Below are positions 8,251-17,704 of a DNA stretch of 64,000 nt, piece by piece. Position numbers and translations under genes: made by a program. This DNA comes from Puniceicoccales bacterium (lineage in GTDB: Bacteria > Verrucomicrobiota > Verrucomicrobiia > Opitutales > JAIRKQ01): NCBI GenBank assembly GCA_031268175.1, contig JAIRXR010000007.1, positions 1-64,000 of the forward strand, written 5' to 3'. The stretch's first letter is position 1, and every line of letters begins with the position of its first letter. The notes beneath the pieces were generated by a model. The model ran no database searches, had not been told where the DNA came from, and saw only the letters and a program-made list of their open reading frames with translations.

Positions 8251-9423
8251 ATGGCTTTTTTTTCTAAAAAACACAGCGGAAGCATTCTACTTTTTGTGCT
8301 GATAAGCATAGCGATTCTCGGCGTAGCAGCGGTGATGTTTTTGAATGGGGGGGTGCACAAAAAAGCATTTTACACTGATGCGGCGCGGGAGCATGGCTTT
8401 TCCGATGCGAACCAGGATTTGCACGGCTCTGAACTCGTGAAAATTGAGGCTGAATCAATGCGCAATTTTGTTTTTGGCGCCATACGCACGCGCCACCTGG
8501 GAGGAAACAAACTATTTGAGGCGAACCAAGCGTCGAAACAAGATATTGTACTGCGTGACAATAATTTTACTGCGGCAATGACGTGGGTAGCACAGCAAAA
8601 ACCCGATCACAATTTGGGCATGATCGTTGACTATGCCAACATCGATATTTTTCCATTGGATAATAAAATTCCATTCACGCAAAAGTTTACTAATGAAGTA
8701 CGCGAGGCGATTAGGGTTGCGTTTAATACCTTTGAAGTGGGTCAGAACAGTATCAATAAAATTACCGATGATCTACTGAACAGTGAAGCAAAAAGCGTCG
8801 ATGATTTCAAGAATCTGAATGCATGGAAAAAAGTATTCCGCAACAATCAAGATGCGGAGCAAAATGTGATCAAGCTTCTAAAAGAAAGCTTGTGCTTTTC
8901 CGAAGATGTCGAAGCGGTGAATTTTTTCATGGCGAATGATTTGGTGAAATTTGCTCTGTGCAAGTGTTTTGAGCCCGATGCACCCAGTGGGAACAAGTTT
9001 AACTTCGCTGCGGATGGACATTTGATGCAAAATCCAAATAACACGCAATTGCTCATAGAAATGAGCGAAGCTGCATCTCCGATTGAAAAACTGAAGGCCG
9101 CTCGCGTCCAGCCGGCTGAACGAAGACTTCTACGGGCGCAGCAAGCCGCTCAAAACGCTCAAACCGCGGCGGCGAATCGGGCGGTGGTTGAGGCACAGCA
9201 GAAGTTGATTGCGGCACAGCAACCGCAGCTAGATGATGTATTCAAAATTGGAAAGGACGATAAAGTTTTGCTGTGGAACAATAATGGCACTCCAACCTCG
9301 TACAGCAGGATGATTGGCGTCACCGTCAACGCCAAGGATATGAAGTATAAATATTTGACATCGGAGCAAACTTACACTTGCAAATTGCCGAAATGCGGAG
9401 TGTTCGCAGAGCCAAAAGAATAA
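8251..9423 (+). CDS. hypothetical protein with N-terminal membrane anchor
   Basis: 390 aa. A short basic start (AFFSKKHSGS) is followed by one strong hydrophobic segment (ILLFVLISIAILGVAAVMFL), so it is anchored in the inner membrane or exported. The layout resembles pseudopilin or GspK-like proteins but the pilin Glu is missing, so I do not assign it. The bulk is mixed helix. Residues about 290-330 are an Ala/Gln/Arg-rich helix with repeated AQ pairs, probably a coiled coil. The C-terminal 60 residues look like a small beta domain with two Cys. A clear Shine-Dalgarno GGAGG at 8241-8245 selects the ATG at 8251. It lies 100 bp after recA on the same strand. Confidence 0.75.
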   Translation: MAFFSKKHSGSILLFVLISIAILGVAAVMFLNGGVHKKAFYTDAAREHGFSDANQDLHGSELVKIEAESMRNFVFGAIRTRHLGGNKLFEANQASKQDIVLRDNNFTAAMTWVAQQKPDHNLGMIVDYANIDIFPLDNKIPFTQKFTNEVREAIRVAFNTFEVGQNSINKITDDLLNSEAKSVDDFKNLNAWKKVFRNNQDAEQNVIKLLKESLCFSEDVEAVNFFMANDLVKFALCKCFEPDAPSGNKFNFAADGHLMQNPNNTQLLIEMSEAASPIEKLKAARVQPAERRLLRAQQAAQNAQTAAANRAVVEAQQKLIAAQQPQLDDVFKIGKDDKVLLWNNNGTPTSYSRMIGVTVNAKDMKYKYLTSEQTYTCKLPKCGVFAEPKE

Positions 9424-9495
9424 CAAATTTGAAATGGCATCGTCCAGCGGCGTGGATTCTTGTCATCGCAGCAACCAAACATATGTTGGATATCG

Positions 9496-10476
9496 ATGAA
9501 TGTTCTGATAGTAGGTATTGCGGGAGTTGTGGGGAACCACCTTTTAAGAGTACTCAAGCCTCTCGGTTACCGCGTTTCTGGAATTGATAGCAATGCGGCA
9601 CGTGCGAAGCTCGTTTTAGGCGGGGATATTCCGTTCTACAACTGCGATTTCGGAATGCAATTTGACCTTGGTGAAATTTTGAAGAAGGAAAACCCGGATG
9701 TCGTAGTCCAATGCGTGGGGCCATCATCCATCGAAAGAGCGGCGGCAGACCCGGTTGGCTGCTACATAAACAATGTCCTGGGTAACGTATTCATGCTTGA
9801 CATACTGTTGAAAAAGTCCGCAGCAAAAGTCATATACGTGTCATCCGCCTCCGTTTTCGGTGAAGTTAGTGAGATGCCGATTGTCGAGCGCACAGTCCGT
9901 TTGCCAATATGTGCAGCCGGTAATGCGCAACTATTCGTCGAGAACGCTCTGGAGTCGCTGCGCCTATCGCATGGGCTGACCTACGCCATAGTGCGCGCAT
10001 CGAACATTGCCGGCATGAGTGAAATGGAAAGCGAGTATTTCACAAAAAACATCGGTGAAGGGCTAATTCCGAATATCATGAATCAAATTTTTGGAAAAAT
10101 CGACGCGGTGAGCATTTTTGGCACGCCCTTCGGAACCCTGGACAACACAGCCGAACGGGACTACGTGCACGTGGATGATTTTTGTACAGCCTGCGCAAAC
10201 GTCATTCCGAAGCTGGTCGCTAAAGGCGAAGGAATGAGCTACAATATCGGCAGCGGCAAAAAATACTCCGTGAGAGAAGTTATCGCGGTGGCGGAAAAAG
10301 TTTTCGGCGTGCAAATCAAAACCGTTGACGCGCCGGGGAGGGCTGGCGATCCGTCGCGCTCGTACTTTGACATCAGCAAAGCGAGGAACGAACTCGACTG
10401 GTCACCGAAATTTGATTCACTGGAAAAAATACTGGGCACCGTACTGCCCTATTTTCGCGGAAAGTACGGCACTTAA
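9496..10476 (+). CDS. UDP-sugar epimerase-like SDR protein lacking the catalytic Tyr and Lys
   Basis: 326 aa, extended short-chain dehydrogenase fold like GalE and RmlB. Residues 8-14 carry the NAD-binding GxxGxxG (GIAGVVG). The Ser of the SSASVFG segment is kept, as is the C-terminal pattern ERDYVHVDDFC and YNIGSGKKYSVREV typical of the family. The YxxxK motif is not: where family members have PYGxSK, this protein reads CAAGNAQ, so Tyr is Ala (about residue 141) and Lys is Gln (about 145), at 9916-9930. It should bind nucleotide but not catalyse hydride transfer in the usual way. Start: ATG 9496, just before the Rossmann strand. The HldD homologue at 48.4 kb keeps its YxxxK intact. Confidence 0.85.
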   Translation: MNVLIVGIAGVVGNHLLRVLKPLGYRVSGIDSNAARAKLVLGGDIPFYNCDFGMQFDLGEILKKENPDVVVQCVGPSSIERAAADPVGCYINNVLGNVFMLDILLKKSAAKVIYVSSASVFGEVSEMPIVERTVRLPICAAGNAQLFVENALESLRLSHGLTYAIVRASNIAGMSEMESEYFTKNIGEGLIPNIMNQIFGKIDAVSIFGTPFGTLDNTAERDYVHVDDFCTACANVIPKLVAKGEGMSYNIGSGKKYSVREVIAVAEKVFGVQIKTVDAPGRAGDPSRSYFDISKARNELDWSPKFDSLEKILGTVLPYFRGKYGT

Positions 10477-10521
10477 ACGCACGCAATTGTGATGCGGTTC
10501 CGACCGCACATTTCGCCAGAT

Positions 10522-10842
10522 TTATTTCCCGTGCTTCGCAACTACCTTCTGGATGTTACTATCGAGGTCAGGATCGGTGTAGTCAGCAGCCTGCTTCATC
10601 CCTTGCTGCTGATTGTAGAACGCAACTGTGCCAGGATTTGTGTTCTCCGTTATCTCTATGCTGACGTACTGCGTGCTGCTAACATCGTCCCGTGGAATAT
10701 TCGGGTTGGCCAGCGGATTCGTTTTTAGATCCCCAACCACACCGGTCGGTCCCGGTGTCACAACATTCGCATCAATTTGCCCAACGGCTGTACCGGCAAT
10801 ACCACCTGCCAGTGATTCACTTCCTATCCTCGTGCCCGACAT
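10522..10842 (-). CDS. small hypothetical protein
   Basis: 106 aa, no recognised domain, signal peptide or membrane segment. The N-terminal third is rich in Gly, Ala and Thr; the C-terminal end is charged (PDLDSNIQKVVAKHGK). An aaaggg motif lies about four bases before the ATG at 10842, similar to the site before the outer-membrane protein gene, which supports translation. Convergent with the epimerase-like gene; a weak 6-bp hairpin at 10493-10508 lies between them. Confidence 0.6.
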   Translation of the reverse strand: MSGTRIGSESLAGGIAGTAVGQIDANVVTPGPTGVVGDLKTNPLANPNIPRDDVSSTQYVSIEITENTNPGTVAFYNQQQGMKQAADYTDPDLDSNIQKVVAKHGK

Positions 10843-11046
10843 ATAACCCTTTCGCTAAAACCCAATCGCAACCAGTTTACCGATGGACAAAATTTTTGCA
10901 ACAAAATACTTGCTTATTTTTGCGTTTGAGGCACCCTGTCTCCCCGGCGCTTGGCCTAAATTTTCCTAGCCTTTGGCTGGCTAATTCAATTCACAGCGCA
11001 AATGCGTCCGGCGTGGATTTCTCTGCGCAATGAAAAAGGTGCCACG

Positions 11047-11844
11047 ATGACCTACTTGAAAGAAAATGTTTCTCCTCAGTCCTTTGACCACGGGCACTCA
11101 GCCTGCGATATAGAAAAGCGGCGACTCGTAGAAGAGCTGAAAAAGGAGCGCGAAAGCAACAAGGCAAAAAGCTTGTTTGTCAATATGGTGTCTCACGAAA
11201 TGAGAACGCCGCTTGCTATCATACAGGGCGCCGTTGATTTGATAGATCACTGCGATGAGAGACTGACAACCGATGAAAGAAAAAATTACGTTTCGTCCGT
11301 AAAGAGGGCGATCCTGCGCATAACGCGCACCATGGATACCGTGTTGGTCTTGGGCAAGGTTCAAAACAACCAACTATCGTTCCAACCACTAAAAGCGGAT
11401 GTGGTCAAATTTTGCAAAAACATAATAAATGAAATCGAAAATTTGAATGATGGGCGTAGGATAACACTGCAGGTTTCAAAATCATTTCCACTGGAGCTGA
11501 AAATGGACACCACGCTCATCTATCACATCGTTTCAAACCTCCTGAGCAATGCCATCAAATATTCCGATCGCAGCAAAGCTGTGCACTTGAAGTTGTCCTA
11601 TGGTAAAAAATCTCTGACCATATGCGTGCAGGATTTCGGCATAGGAATTCCGGAAAGTGAAATAAAGAATGTGTTCAAATTGTTCCACCGTGGGTCGAAT
11701 ATCGCGATGCGTAAGGGAATTGGCGTTGGAATGTTTATTGTGAAGCATTGCGTTGCTCTTCACGGCGGCACCATTGCAATCAAGTCAAAGGAAAATGCCG
11801 GAACGACGTTCAAAGCGGTGCTGCCGGTGCTTGGGCAAAATTGA
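11047..11844 (+). CDS. cytosolic sensor histidine kinase
   Basis: 265 aa. A short N-terminal charged helix leads into a HisKA domain with the phospho-acceptor motif SHEMRTPL (about residue 52), then a HATPase domain with N box SNLLSNAIKYS, G1 box DFGIGIP, F box LFHRG and G2 box GIGVGMF. There is no membrane segment and no recognisable sensor domain, so the input is unknown; it may act through a partner. No response regulator gene is adjacent, which makes it an orphan. The ATG at 11047 follows aaaggtg and is preferred to the upstream frame opening at 11002. Confidence 0.92.
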   Translation: MTYLKENVSPQSFDHGHSACDIEKRRLVEELKKERESNKAKSLFVNMVSHEMRTPLAIIQGAVDLIDHCDERLTTDERKNYVSSVKRAILRITRTMDTVLVLGKVQNNQLSFQPLKADVVKFCKNIINEIENLNDGRRITLQVSKSFPLELKMDTTLIYHIVSNLLSNAIKYSDRSKAVHLKLSYGKKSLTICVQDFGIGIPESEIKNVFKLFHRGSNIAMRKGIGVGMFIVKHCVALHGGTIAIKSKENAGTTFKAVLPVLGQN

Positions 11845-11916
11845 GCAGTATCCACCATTTGTCTTTACCAACCAATTTTTTTTGCCATGTTCACCACGTC
11901 GTCAGATGATGTCGAC

Positions 11917-12290
11917 GGGGTGATTTTGCGAGCATGTGTCCGCTCGCGTGCAATACCGTGAGAGGAAAGTCCGGACACCGCATGGCAGAATTCCGCGCGA
12001 AAGTGTGGGCATGGGAACTACAGGTCCCGTGACGGAACAGTGCAACAGAAAGTATACCGCCGCAAGGTAAGGGTGAAACGGTGGGGTAAGAGCCCACCGG
12101 CGAAGCAGCAATGGTTCGCGCACGGCAAACCCAATTCGGTGCAAGGCGGAATAGGAAGTCGAGTAGCCAGCTCAATGGCTTCGGGTTCGCCGCATCCCGA
12201 AAGGGAAATTTCGCAGAATTGCGGAATTAGATAAATGGGCACACCGCCGCTTGGCGGAACAGAATCCGGCTTACGAGCAAAATCACCCCA
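11917..12290 (+). ncRNA. rnpB: RNase P RNA (bacterial type A)
   Basis: The catalytic RNA that trims tRNA 5' ends. Conserved segments are present in order: GAGGAAAGTCCGGAC (CR I), ACAGAAAGTATACCGCC, GGTAAGGGTGAAACGGTGGGGTAAGAGC in two parts (CR II/III region), and near the 3' end ACAGAATCCGGCTTAC. The ends pair over about 13 bases (11917-11929 with 12277-12289), which sets the boundaries. Open frames on both strands here are artefacts. Confidence 0.96.
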
Positions 12291-12302
12291 CTCCACTAGC
12301 CC

Positions 12303-12362
12303 ATTCGCTGCAAATTTACAATCGAACCTCCGATTCTGCTAGCGTAGCGGCCCGCAGCGAAT
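12303..12362. other. compact three-way-junction RNA-like structure
   Basis: A 9-bp stem (12303-12311 with 12354-12362) encloses two hairpins: 12320-12324/12331-12335 with a 6-base loop, and 12336-12341/12345-12350 with a 3-base loop. It sits between rnpB and the minus-strand tRNA-Arg. It could be a termination or processing structure or a small RNA; there is no T-run. Confidence 0.35.
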
Positions 12363-12374
12363 CTACTTGAAAGC

Positions 12375-12449
12375 TGGCGCCCCCACCCAGACTCGAACTG
12401 AGATTAACGGTTTAGGAAACCGCGGTTCTATCCATTGAACTATGGGGAC
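12375..12449 (-). tRNA. tRNA-Arg (anticodon CCU)
   Basis: On the minus strand: acceptor GTCCCCA pairs with TGGGGGC (one G-U), D arm GTTC/GAAC, anticodon loop TTCCTAA with CCT, T arm CTCAG/CTGGG with TTCGAGT, and an encoded CCA. It reads AGG codons and complements the UCU isoacceptor at 6.1 kb. Convergent with rnpB. Confidence 0.94.
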
Positions 12450-12641
12450 ACGATCGGAGTGCCATAACCACCAACGCCGCTACCATCGTGATGCTGGCGA
12501 ATATGTAAAGCTTCAACTTAAGATTTTCCACACAAAGGTAGCTTGACGAAACTTCGATCGGTGATTAGCCAACGAAATTCGGCTTTCAGGCGGAAAATTT
12601 TTGTTTCCAGGCAATGCGCAAATTTGCATAGTCCTCGCAGC

Positions 12642-14750
12642 GTGGCGAAGAAATCTCCGTTGATACTGATCCTGGCTGGCGCATGCATCGCCTTGGGCGC
12701 GTTTGAGATCAGCTCCGACGATCCAATAGAATACATCGACAGCAGCGGCGAGCTCGTGGCTAGATCGAATGCAAAAATCTCCCTTGAAGACTTCACTTTG
12801 CGGGCCGATGAAATCAAATTTCAAAAGCCGGGGTCAATGGCCGTTGCCGACGGGAATGTCCAAATCGATAACGGTGAATGCTATGCGCTATCAAACCGCG
12901 TTTCCTGCGACATCCCAAACGGTCTTGTACACGCGGAGGTGGCAAAAATAAGCCACGGCGATTACTTCTTTCGCGGAGAAAACATCGACATGTACAGTGA
13001 CGAGCAAACGGGGCACAATGGGGAAGTTTTTTTCAGCAACCCGGATAGTTCGTTTGCGCCATCGATCTGCGTAAGCAAATTTCGCATATCGAACGGCGAG
13101 ATTTTGAGGGCCGAGGATGTAAAATTGCGCATAGGCAGCGTACCTGTGTTTTATTGGCCAGCCATGGAAGTCGAACTCGATGATCGCCCGGTCTACGCCG
13201 AACAAAATTTTGGCATAGGTAGCAGGAACGGCGTATTTCTGCAAAATGACATCTGGTTTAGGGTGCGGAGAGGCATTCGCGTCGGTCTGCTTTTGGATTT
13301 TTATTCCAAGCGCGGATTTCTGTTTGGGCCGACTATATCCATTGACCACAATGTGGGCAAGCACCGCATTTCCAGCGAATTAAAAATCGGCGGCATAAGC
13401 GACAGGGGGAAGGAAAATATCAGAGGTATGGATGTAAACGGAAGCCCGATCGCAAAGAAAAGGGGATTCATTGAATTCATTCACAAGCAGCACTACGGCG
13501 ATCGCACCGACATAATTTCTCACGTCCAGCGGCTGAGCGACTCCGAAGTCGAGAGAGATTTTAGAAAATCGCTCTACGACAGCAATCACCGGGCGGAATC
13601 GTTCGTTGAAGTCTCATATAGGGGGGACAATTACGTGGCCTCCGCATTCAGCCGCTTCGAACCGAACAATTTCTACGATAGCACGGAAAGGTTGCCGGAA
13701 TTCAGATTGGATTACTTGCCAACTAAATTATTTGAGTCGTCGCTCGTCCACAACGCCCATCTGTCCGTTGCAAGGTTGCGCGGTACAGATAAAATGTCCG
13801 GAGATGTGAACAGCTACTACCGCACGGACATTTACTACGGTGCATCGCTCCCCGTCGATTGGGACGACTTTGTCACTGTAAAGCCAATGTTCGGTGTCCT
13901 AGGTCTTACCTATCACAGGGATGCCAACGATAGCACGCGCAGCGCGGGCGTGGTGCAGGGCGGATTTGACGTAGACTTCAAATTCGCTGGGCAGTGTGAC
14001 TACGAGAATGAAACCTTTGAGATAGATGGGCTGAGGCACACCATAACCCCGACGATCCAATATAGGGTTATTCCATCCGGAAACGCAAGTGACGCCGTTC
14101 CAAAGCTGGACGTGGAATTTTTCAACACGGAAATTCCATCCATAGACCTGGATGACATGCGCAACGTTGATCATCTGGAAAAACAGAACATGATTCGCGC
14201 CGGTGTGAGAAATGGCCTATTTACGAAATCAAAAGGATACGTGCCGAAAAAATTAATGCGGTTTGACGTTTTTCAGGACATTTTTTTTCAAAGAAACTAC
14301 GACAATTTCGCCCAGGCGAGTCAAAAAACCTTTCAGGATATGCACATACTCTTTGAGGTGTATCCGGTGCGCTGGCTGGACTTTAAGTCTTACGGCAAAC
14401 TGGACCCTTCAAAGTTTAGCCTGCGGCAGCTGAAAACGGCCACGTCAATCCACGATGCGGACTTTTGGAAGGCGACGTTTTTCACAAATTTTTTCCGCTC
14501 GCCAAGGACCGATCGAGTGGAAACGGAACAATACGGATTGAGCTTCACGTTTAATTTGTCATCGCAAACGGCTCTATCCATCGAGGAAAGATACGATGCC
14601 AGAATTGGAAAATTATCCGAGCAGAGGTTTAGCTTTTCGACGACCCTATGCAATTCTTGGCTAGTGGACGTGGGCATTACGCTACGCGAAAATGCTCGGC
14701 GCGAAGACAGGTTTCAATTCAATTGGCATCTAAAATTGCTAAATTTTTGA
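12642..14750 (+). CDS. lptD: LPS-assembly protein LptD
   Basis: 702 aa. Outer-membrane barrel that, with LptE, inserts lipopolysaccharide into the outer leaflet. A hydrophobic export signal (SPLILILAGACIALGAF) is followed by an OstA/LptA-like beta-jellyroll (RADEIKFQKPGSMAVADGNVQI and on) and the long C-terminal barrel rich in aromatic strands. The protein ends in Phe (WHLKLLNF). The family signature IGSVPVFYWPAMEV is visible. The frame is open from a TTG at 12543, which follows an aaaggt motif; the GTG at 12642 places the signal peptide at the N-terminus and is my choice, with doubt. It overlaps miaA by one base (TGATG). Confidence 0.88.
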   Translation: MAKKSPLILILAGACIALGAFEISSDDPIEYIDSSGELVARSNAKISLEDFTLRADEIKFQKPGSMAVADGNVQIDNGECYALSNRVSCDIPNGLVHAEVAKISHGDYFFRGENIDMYSDEQTGHNGEVFFSNPDSSFAPSICVSKFRISNGEILRAEDVKLRIGSVPVFYWPAMEVELDDRPVYAEQNFGIGSRNGVFLQNDIWFRVRRGIRVGLLLDFYSKRGFLFGPTISIDHNVGKHRISSELKIGGISDRGKENIRGMDVNGSPIAKKRGFIEFIHKQHYGDRTDIISHVQRLSDSEVERDFRKSLYDSNHRAESFVEVSYRGDNYVASAFSRFEPNNFYDSTERLPEFRLDYLPTKLFESSLVHNAHLSVARLRGTDKMSGDVNSYYRTDIYYGASLPVDWDDFVTVKPMFGVLGLTYHRDANDSTRSAGVVQGGFDVDFKFAGQCDYENETFEIDGLRHTITPTIQYRVIPSGNASDAVPKLDVEFFNTEIPSIDLDDMRNVDHLEKQNMIRAGVRNGLFTKSKGYVPKKLMRFDVFQDIFFQRNYDNFAQASQKTFQDMHILFEVYPVRWLDFKSYGKLDPSKFSLRQLKTATSIHDADFWKATFFTNFFRSPRTDRVETEQYGLSFTFNLSSQTALSIEERYDARIGKLSEQRFSFSTTLCNSWLVDVGITLRENARREDRFQFNWHLKLLNF

Positions 14751-15652
14751 TGGATTCTGGCACCGAAACGATGTGCATAGTAACCGGCTGCTCCGCCGTC
14801 GGCAAAACTGACTACGCCATAGATTTTGCAAAAAAAAACAACGCGGAAATTCTATCCTGCGATTCCATTCTCGTTTATAGGCACATGAACATCGGCACGG
14901 CAAAGCCAACGGCCGCGGATATGCGCAGTGTGCGGCACCATTGTATCGATTTGGTCGATCCCTGCGAAAGATTCGACGTGGCAATGTTCATAGCGGCGGC
15001 GAAAAATGCTATCCGGGAAATCGAAAAATCCGGAAAAAATGTTGTCGTCGTTGGCGGCCCCGGATTTTACCTGAAGGCTTTCTTTGGCCCGGTGATAGAC
15101 GGAGTGAAAATAGGGAAGGATGTGAATGATTTTGTAAATGCAAAATACGAAACGTCCGGGCTCGATGGCGTTCTATCGATGCTGACTTCCGCAAATGGTG
15201 GCGTTTTCCCACACATCGACGTGAAAAATCCCCGCCGCATAGTGTCTGCACTGAAAAGGTGCTTGGCCAGCGGAAAAACGCTGGATGCAATGCGGGATGA
15301 TTTTGAAGCAGCTGCTTCCCCATTCGCCGCGTACAGCAAGCACACGATTTTGCTGGAGCGGCCAGCGGAAAATTTGGCCGAGCGCGTGCGAAAGCGCGCT
15401 GAAAAAATGCTCCGCGATGGCCTGGTTGAAGAAGTGAAATTCTTGCTGGCAAACTACGAAAATTTGAGCGCCGGCGCAGGAAACGTCATCGGCTATCGGG
15501 AAACGATCCGCTGGTTGCAAAACCCGACAGCGGAAATGGATCTAATCGATGCAATTTCGCGCAGTACGATGAAGTTGATAAAAAAACAGGGAACTTGGCT
15601 GAAGAAGCACATACCGGTGGACGAAATAATTTTACTGCGGAATGAATTTTAA
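14750..15652 (+). CDS. miaA: tRNA dimethylallyltransferase MiaA
   Basis: 300 aa. Transfers a dimethylallyl group to A37 of tRNAs reading UNN codons. It shows a P-loop (TGCSAVGKTD), the segment CDSILVYRHMNIGTAKPT, HHCIDLVDPCERFDV, VVGGPGFYLKAFF and the late NVIGYRETIRWL. Size is normal for the family. The ATG at 14750 overlaps the lptD stop, so the two are translationally coupled; the frame opens earlier (14648) but inside lptD. Confidence 0.95.
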   Translation: MDSGTETMCIVTGCSAVGKTDYAIDFAKKNNAEILSCDSILVYRHMNIGTAKPTAADMRSVRHHCIDLVDPCERFDVAMFIAAAKNAIREIEKSGKNVVVVGGPGFYLKAFFGPVIDGVKIGKDVNDFVNAKYETSGLDGVLSMLTSANGGVFPHIDVKNPRRIVSALKRCLASGKTLDAMRDDFEAAASPFAAYSKHTILLERPAENLAERVRKRAEKMLRDGLVEEVKFLLANYENLSAGAGNVIGYRETIRWLQNPTAEMDLIDAISRSTMKLIKKQGTWLKKHIPVDEIILLRNEF

Positions 15653-15747
15653 TTTCCGGCTGACTTTGCCGCTTTCACTATCGTTATGGCTTTACAAGAG
15701 ACTTTCTTTCTCCATCTTGGGCGGCCATGGCGGGAAATTTTTAACCC

Positions 15748-16602
15748 ATGGATACCGGTGAAATAGATTACAATGGACTGAAACTGCTATCGGCGGAGGT
15801 GCCGCCATCGCGCTACCTTTTCTGCCCTGAGCATGCGGCGAAAATCATAAGCTGGCAAATTACCATGGCCGATGGTAGCGTACGCGACGTTCTTTTTTCG
15901 GAAATGCGCGGAGCAAACGACATCGAAAGCGTCGGAGCGAAAATATTTTTCAACGCGAAATCCATGCCAATTTCCGGATTTCAGAACTTTGACATCGAGG
16001 ATCTTCCATTCAAAAAAGTGGAAAGCGACGAAAATGGCATCGTTTTTGTTCCGGAAAACGCATCGCTGCCATGCATTCCAAAGGTGTCATACAGGCTATC
16101 AGAGCTGTATTTTCACATGGAAATATCGCTGGCAAATAGCGGGACGATGCCCATATACTGGCGTCCGGCCATACACTTTTTTGTAAATTTACCATGGACA
16201 GAGGAAATGCCGCTGGAAAAGCACGTGGTGAAGTGCATCGCCAAGAAGCGCCTGCGCCTTTCTGACAGCATCGTTGTGATAAACTCAGCAAAATCTTCCG
16301 AAAAAACATCCCTTGATCTGCTGGGCGACGGAGCTATCGGGTTTTCCCAGCTGCAGGACAGCAAAATTTGGATCGGCACGTCCAACGAAGAGGAAGGCCT
16401 ATCATTTATTTTCGGAAACAAAACGCAGAGATCGATTCTCATGATACGCAAAGCGGAGAGCAACGGTAAGGCTGAGGTTGCCTTTCTGTGGGATACCAAG
16501 GCGGACGACAGCGGTGAACTATCTAATGGCGACATGCGCAATCACATGGTCATTGCACCCGGTGGAACGGAGATTTTTTCCGCGGAAATTTCTACCTACT
16601 GA
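15748..16602 (+). CDS. hypothetical protein, possible galactose-mutarotase-like fold
   Basis: 284 aa, soluble, beta-rich, without signal peptide. The order of segments (a start describing an anomer-like core, FCPEHAAKIISWQI; a middle stretch YWRPAIHFFVNLPW; a late PGGTEIFSAEI) resembles aldose-1-epimerase-type proteins, in which a conserved His and a C-terminal Glu act on sugars. I cannot place the catalytic residues with certainty, so the fold call is an inference. It lies 95 bp downstream of miaA on the same strand and converges with the HAD gene. Confidence 0.6.
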   Translation: MDTGEIDYNGLKLLSAEVPPSRYLFCPEHAAKIISWQITMADGSVRDVLFSEMRGANDIESVGAKIFFNAKSMPISGFQNFDIEDLPFKKVESDENGIVFVPENASLPCIPKVSYRLSELYFHMEISLANSGTMPIYWRPAIHFFVNLPWTEEMPLEKHVVKCIAKKRLRLSDSIVVINSAKSSEKTSLDLLGDGAIGFSQLQDSKIWIGTSNEEEGLSFIFGNKTQRSILMIRKAESNGKAEVAFLWDTKADDSGELSNGDMRNHMVIAPGGTEIFSAEISTY

Positions 16603-16638
16603 AAAATTGAGGCATTATTTTCCGATACCAGCCTGTCA

Positions 16639-17520
16639 CTAAAAAATGCAATTCGCGATTTGCTTGAACTCGTTGACAACTATGGTTGGCTTGACCGCCG
16701 CGCATTCTTCCACGTCCTCGTGCAGGCGCAGTGAACTGACATCACCGGCAAATAGTGCAGTTTTAAGTCCTACTTTGTGCGCCGGAACTATGTCGTTGAA
16801 CATGTCATTTCCGACGTAGAGCGCTTCCGATGGCCTTATGCCGAAAACGCGCAGCCCTTCTTCGCATAGCTTGAACATTACAGTCGACGGCTTCCTGTGC
16901 CTGTGGTCGTAGGACCATATGCAAATCTGCTCCTTGAACCCGAGCGTTTCCAGGCTGTTTTGATACAGCGTTTCCATTATGATGGGTGTGTAAAACTGTG
17001 CCGTTGAAATTACGCCCGCGCACACGTTCATATCCTGCAGATGCCTTATGAGTTCGAGCGAACCCTTCGACGGCCACACCGGATTCACTTTGCATTCGTG
17101 GCGCACGGCCACGCGCTGAATGGACCTCTCCGTCAAATCTCCGTCGATGACACCGTCGGCAAAGAGTTCATTCAAAAAATCCTGCCAAACGTCGCAGATG
17201 TTTATTTCCGGATATGTTATTCCCTCGGCCCTGCGGATGTCATAGTGCGCCTTGACGTGGTCTGTGTAGAGTTCGCTCAGGCTTATGTCATGCTCAAAAA
17301 TGTCGAAATCAGATTCCTCAAGGGCTTCAATTATCAGCTTGCTGGATTCAACGCTTGGCTCAAATAGCGAATTGCCCCCGATTTTTGTGGTAAAAAGCGT
17401 TCCGTAGACATCGAAGATAACGGCACGAATGTTTGAAATTTTTCGCAATTTTGGCCGCATGGATGCAGCCTTCGTATCGATCGGACGGAGCAATGATAAT
17501 ATTGTTTTTGCTAAGGTCAT
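16639..17520 (-). CDS. HAD-superfamily hydrolase
   Basis: 293 aa. Motif I is AVIFDVYGTLF (nucleophile Asp and the acid/base Asp replaced by Tyr at the +2 position, so DVYGT rather than DxD). Motif II is the Ser/Thr after VCAGVISTAQ. The motif III Lys is in HRHRKPSTVMF, and motif IV is the VGNDMFNDIVPA segment. The family includes phosphatases and dehalogenases; a Tyr after the first Asp is common among dehalogenase-like members, so the substrate is open. The first ATG (17520) leaves a 20-residue leader; an ATG at 17460 is an alternative start. Confidence 0.82.
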   Translation of the reverse strand: MTLAKTILSLLRPIDTKAASMRPKLRKISNIRAVIFDVYGTLFTTKIGGNSLFEPSVESSKLIIEALEESDFDIFEHDISLSELYTDHVKAHYDIRRAEGITYPEINICDVWQDFLNELFADGVIDGDLTERSIQRVAVRHECKVNPVWPSKGSLELIRHLQDMNVCAGVISTAQFYTPIIMETLYQNSLETLGFKEQICIWSYDHRHRKPSTVMFKLCEEGLRVFGIRPSEALYVGNDMFNDIVPAHKVGLKTALFAGDVSSLRLHEDVEECAAVKPTIVVNEFKQIANCIF

Positions 17521-17623
17521 GCTATTCTACCATTGGAGACTTGCTGAAATGCGCGAACTGCTAAGATGTGTGGGTATGCTAAAAAAAAATTTTAAATTGC
17601 GAACAAAATCCCAATTGACGGAG

Positions 17624-17659
17624 TGAAAAAGAAAAAGCCCCCGGCAAAAAGCCGGAGGC
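17624..17659 (-). terminator. rho-independent terminator of the nucleotide translocase gene
   Basis: On the minus strand a GC-rich stem (gcctccggc with gccgggggc, 5-base T loop) is followed by tttttctttttc. It lies 45 bp beyond the stop at 17705. Confidence 0.85.
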
Positions 17660-17704
17660 AGGTCCGAAAAATTTTGGTCGGTGAGATTGAACTTGCAAAC
17701 GCCG

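Noticed and set aside
10493-10508. Two-way terminator between the convergent genes near 10.5 kb
   Set aside because: Only a 6-bp stem and no T-run on either side.
11891-12296. Open frames on both strands over rnpB
   Set aside because: Explained fully by the RNase P RNA.
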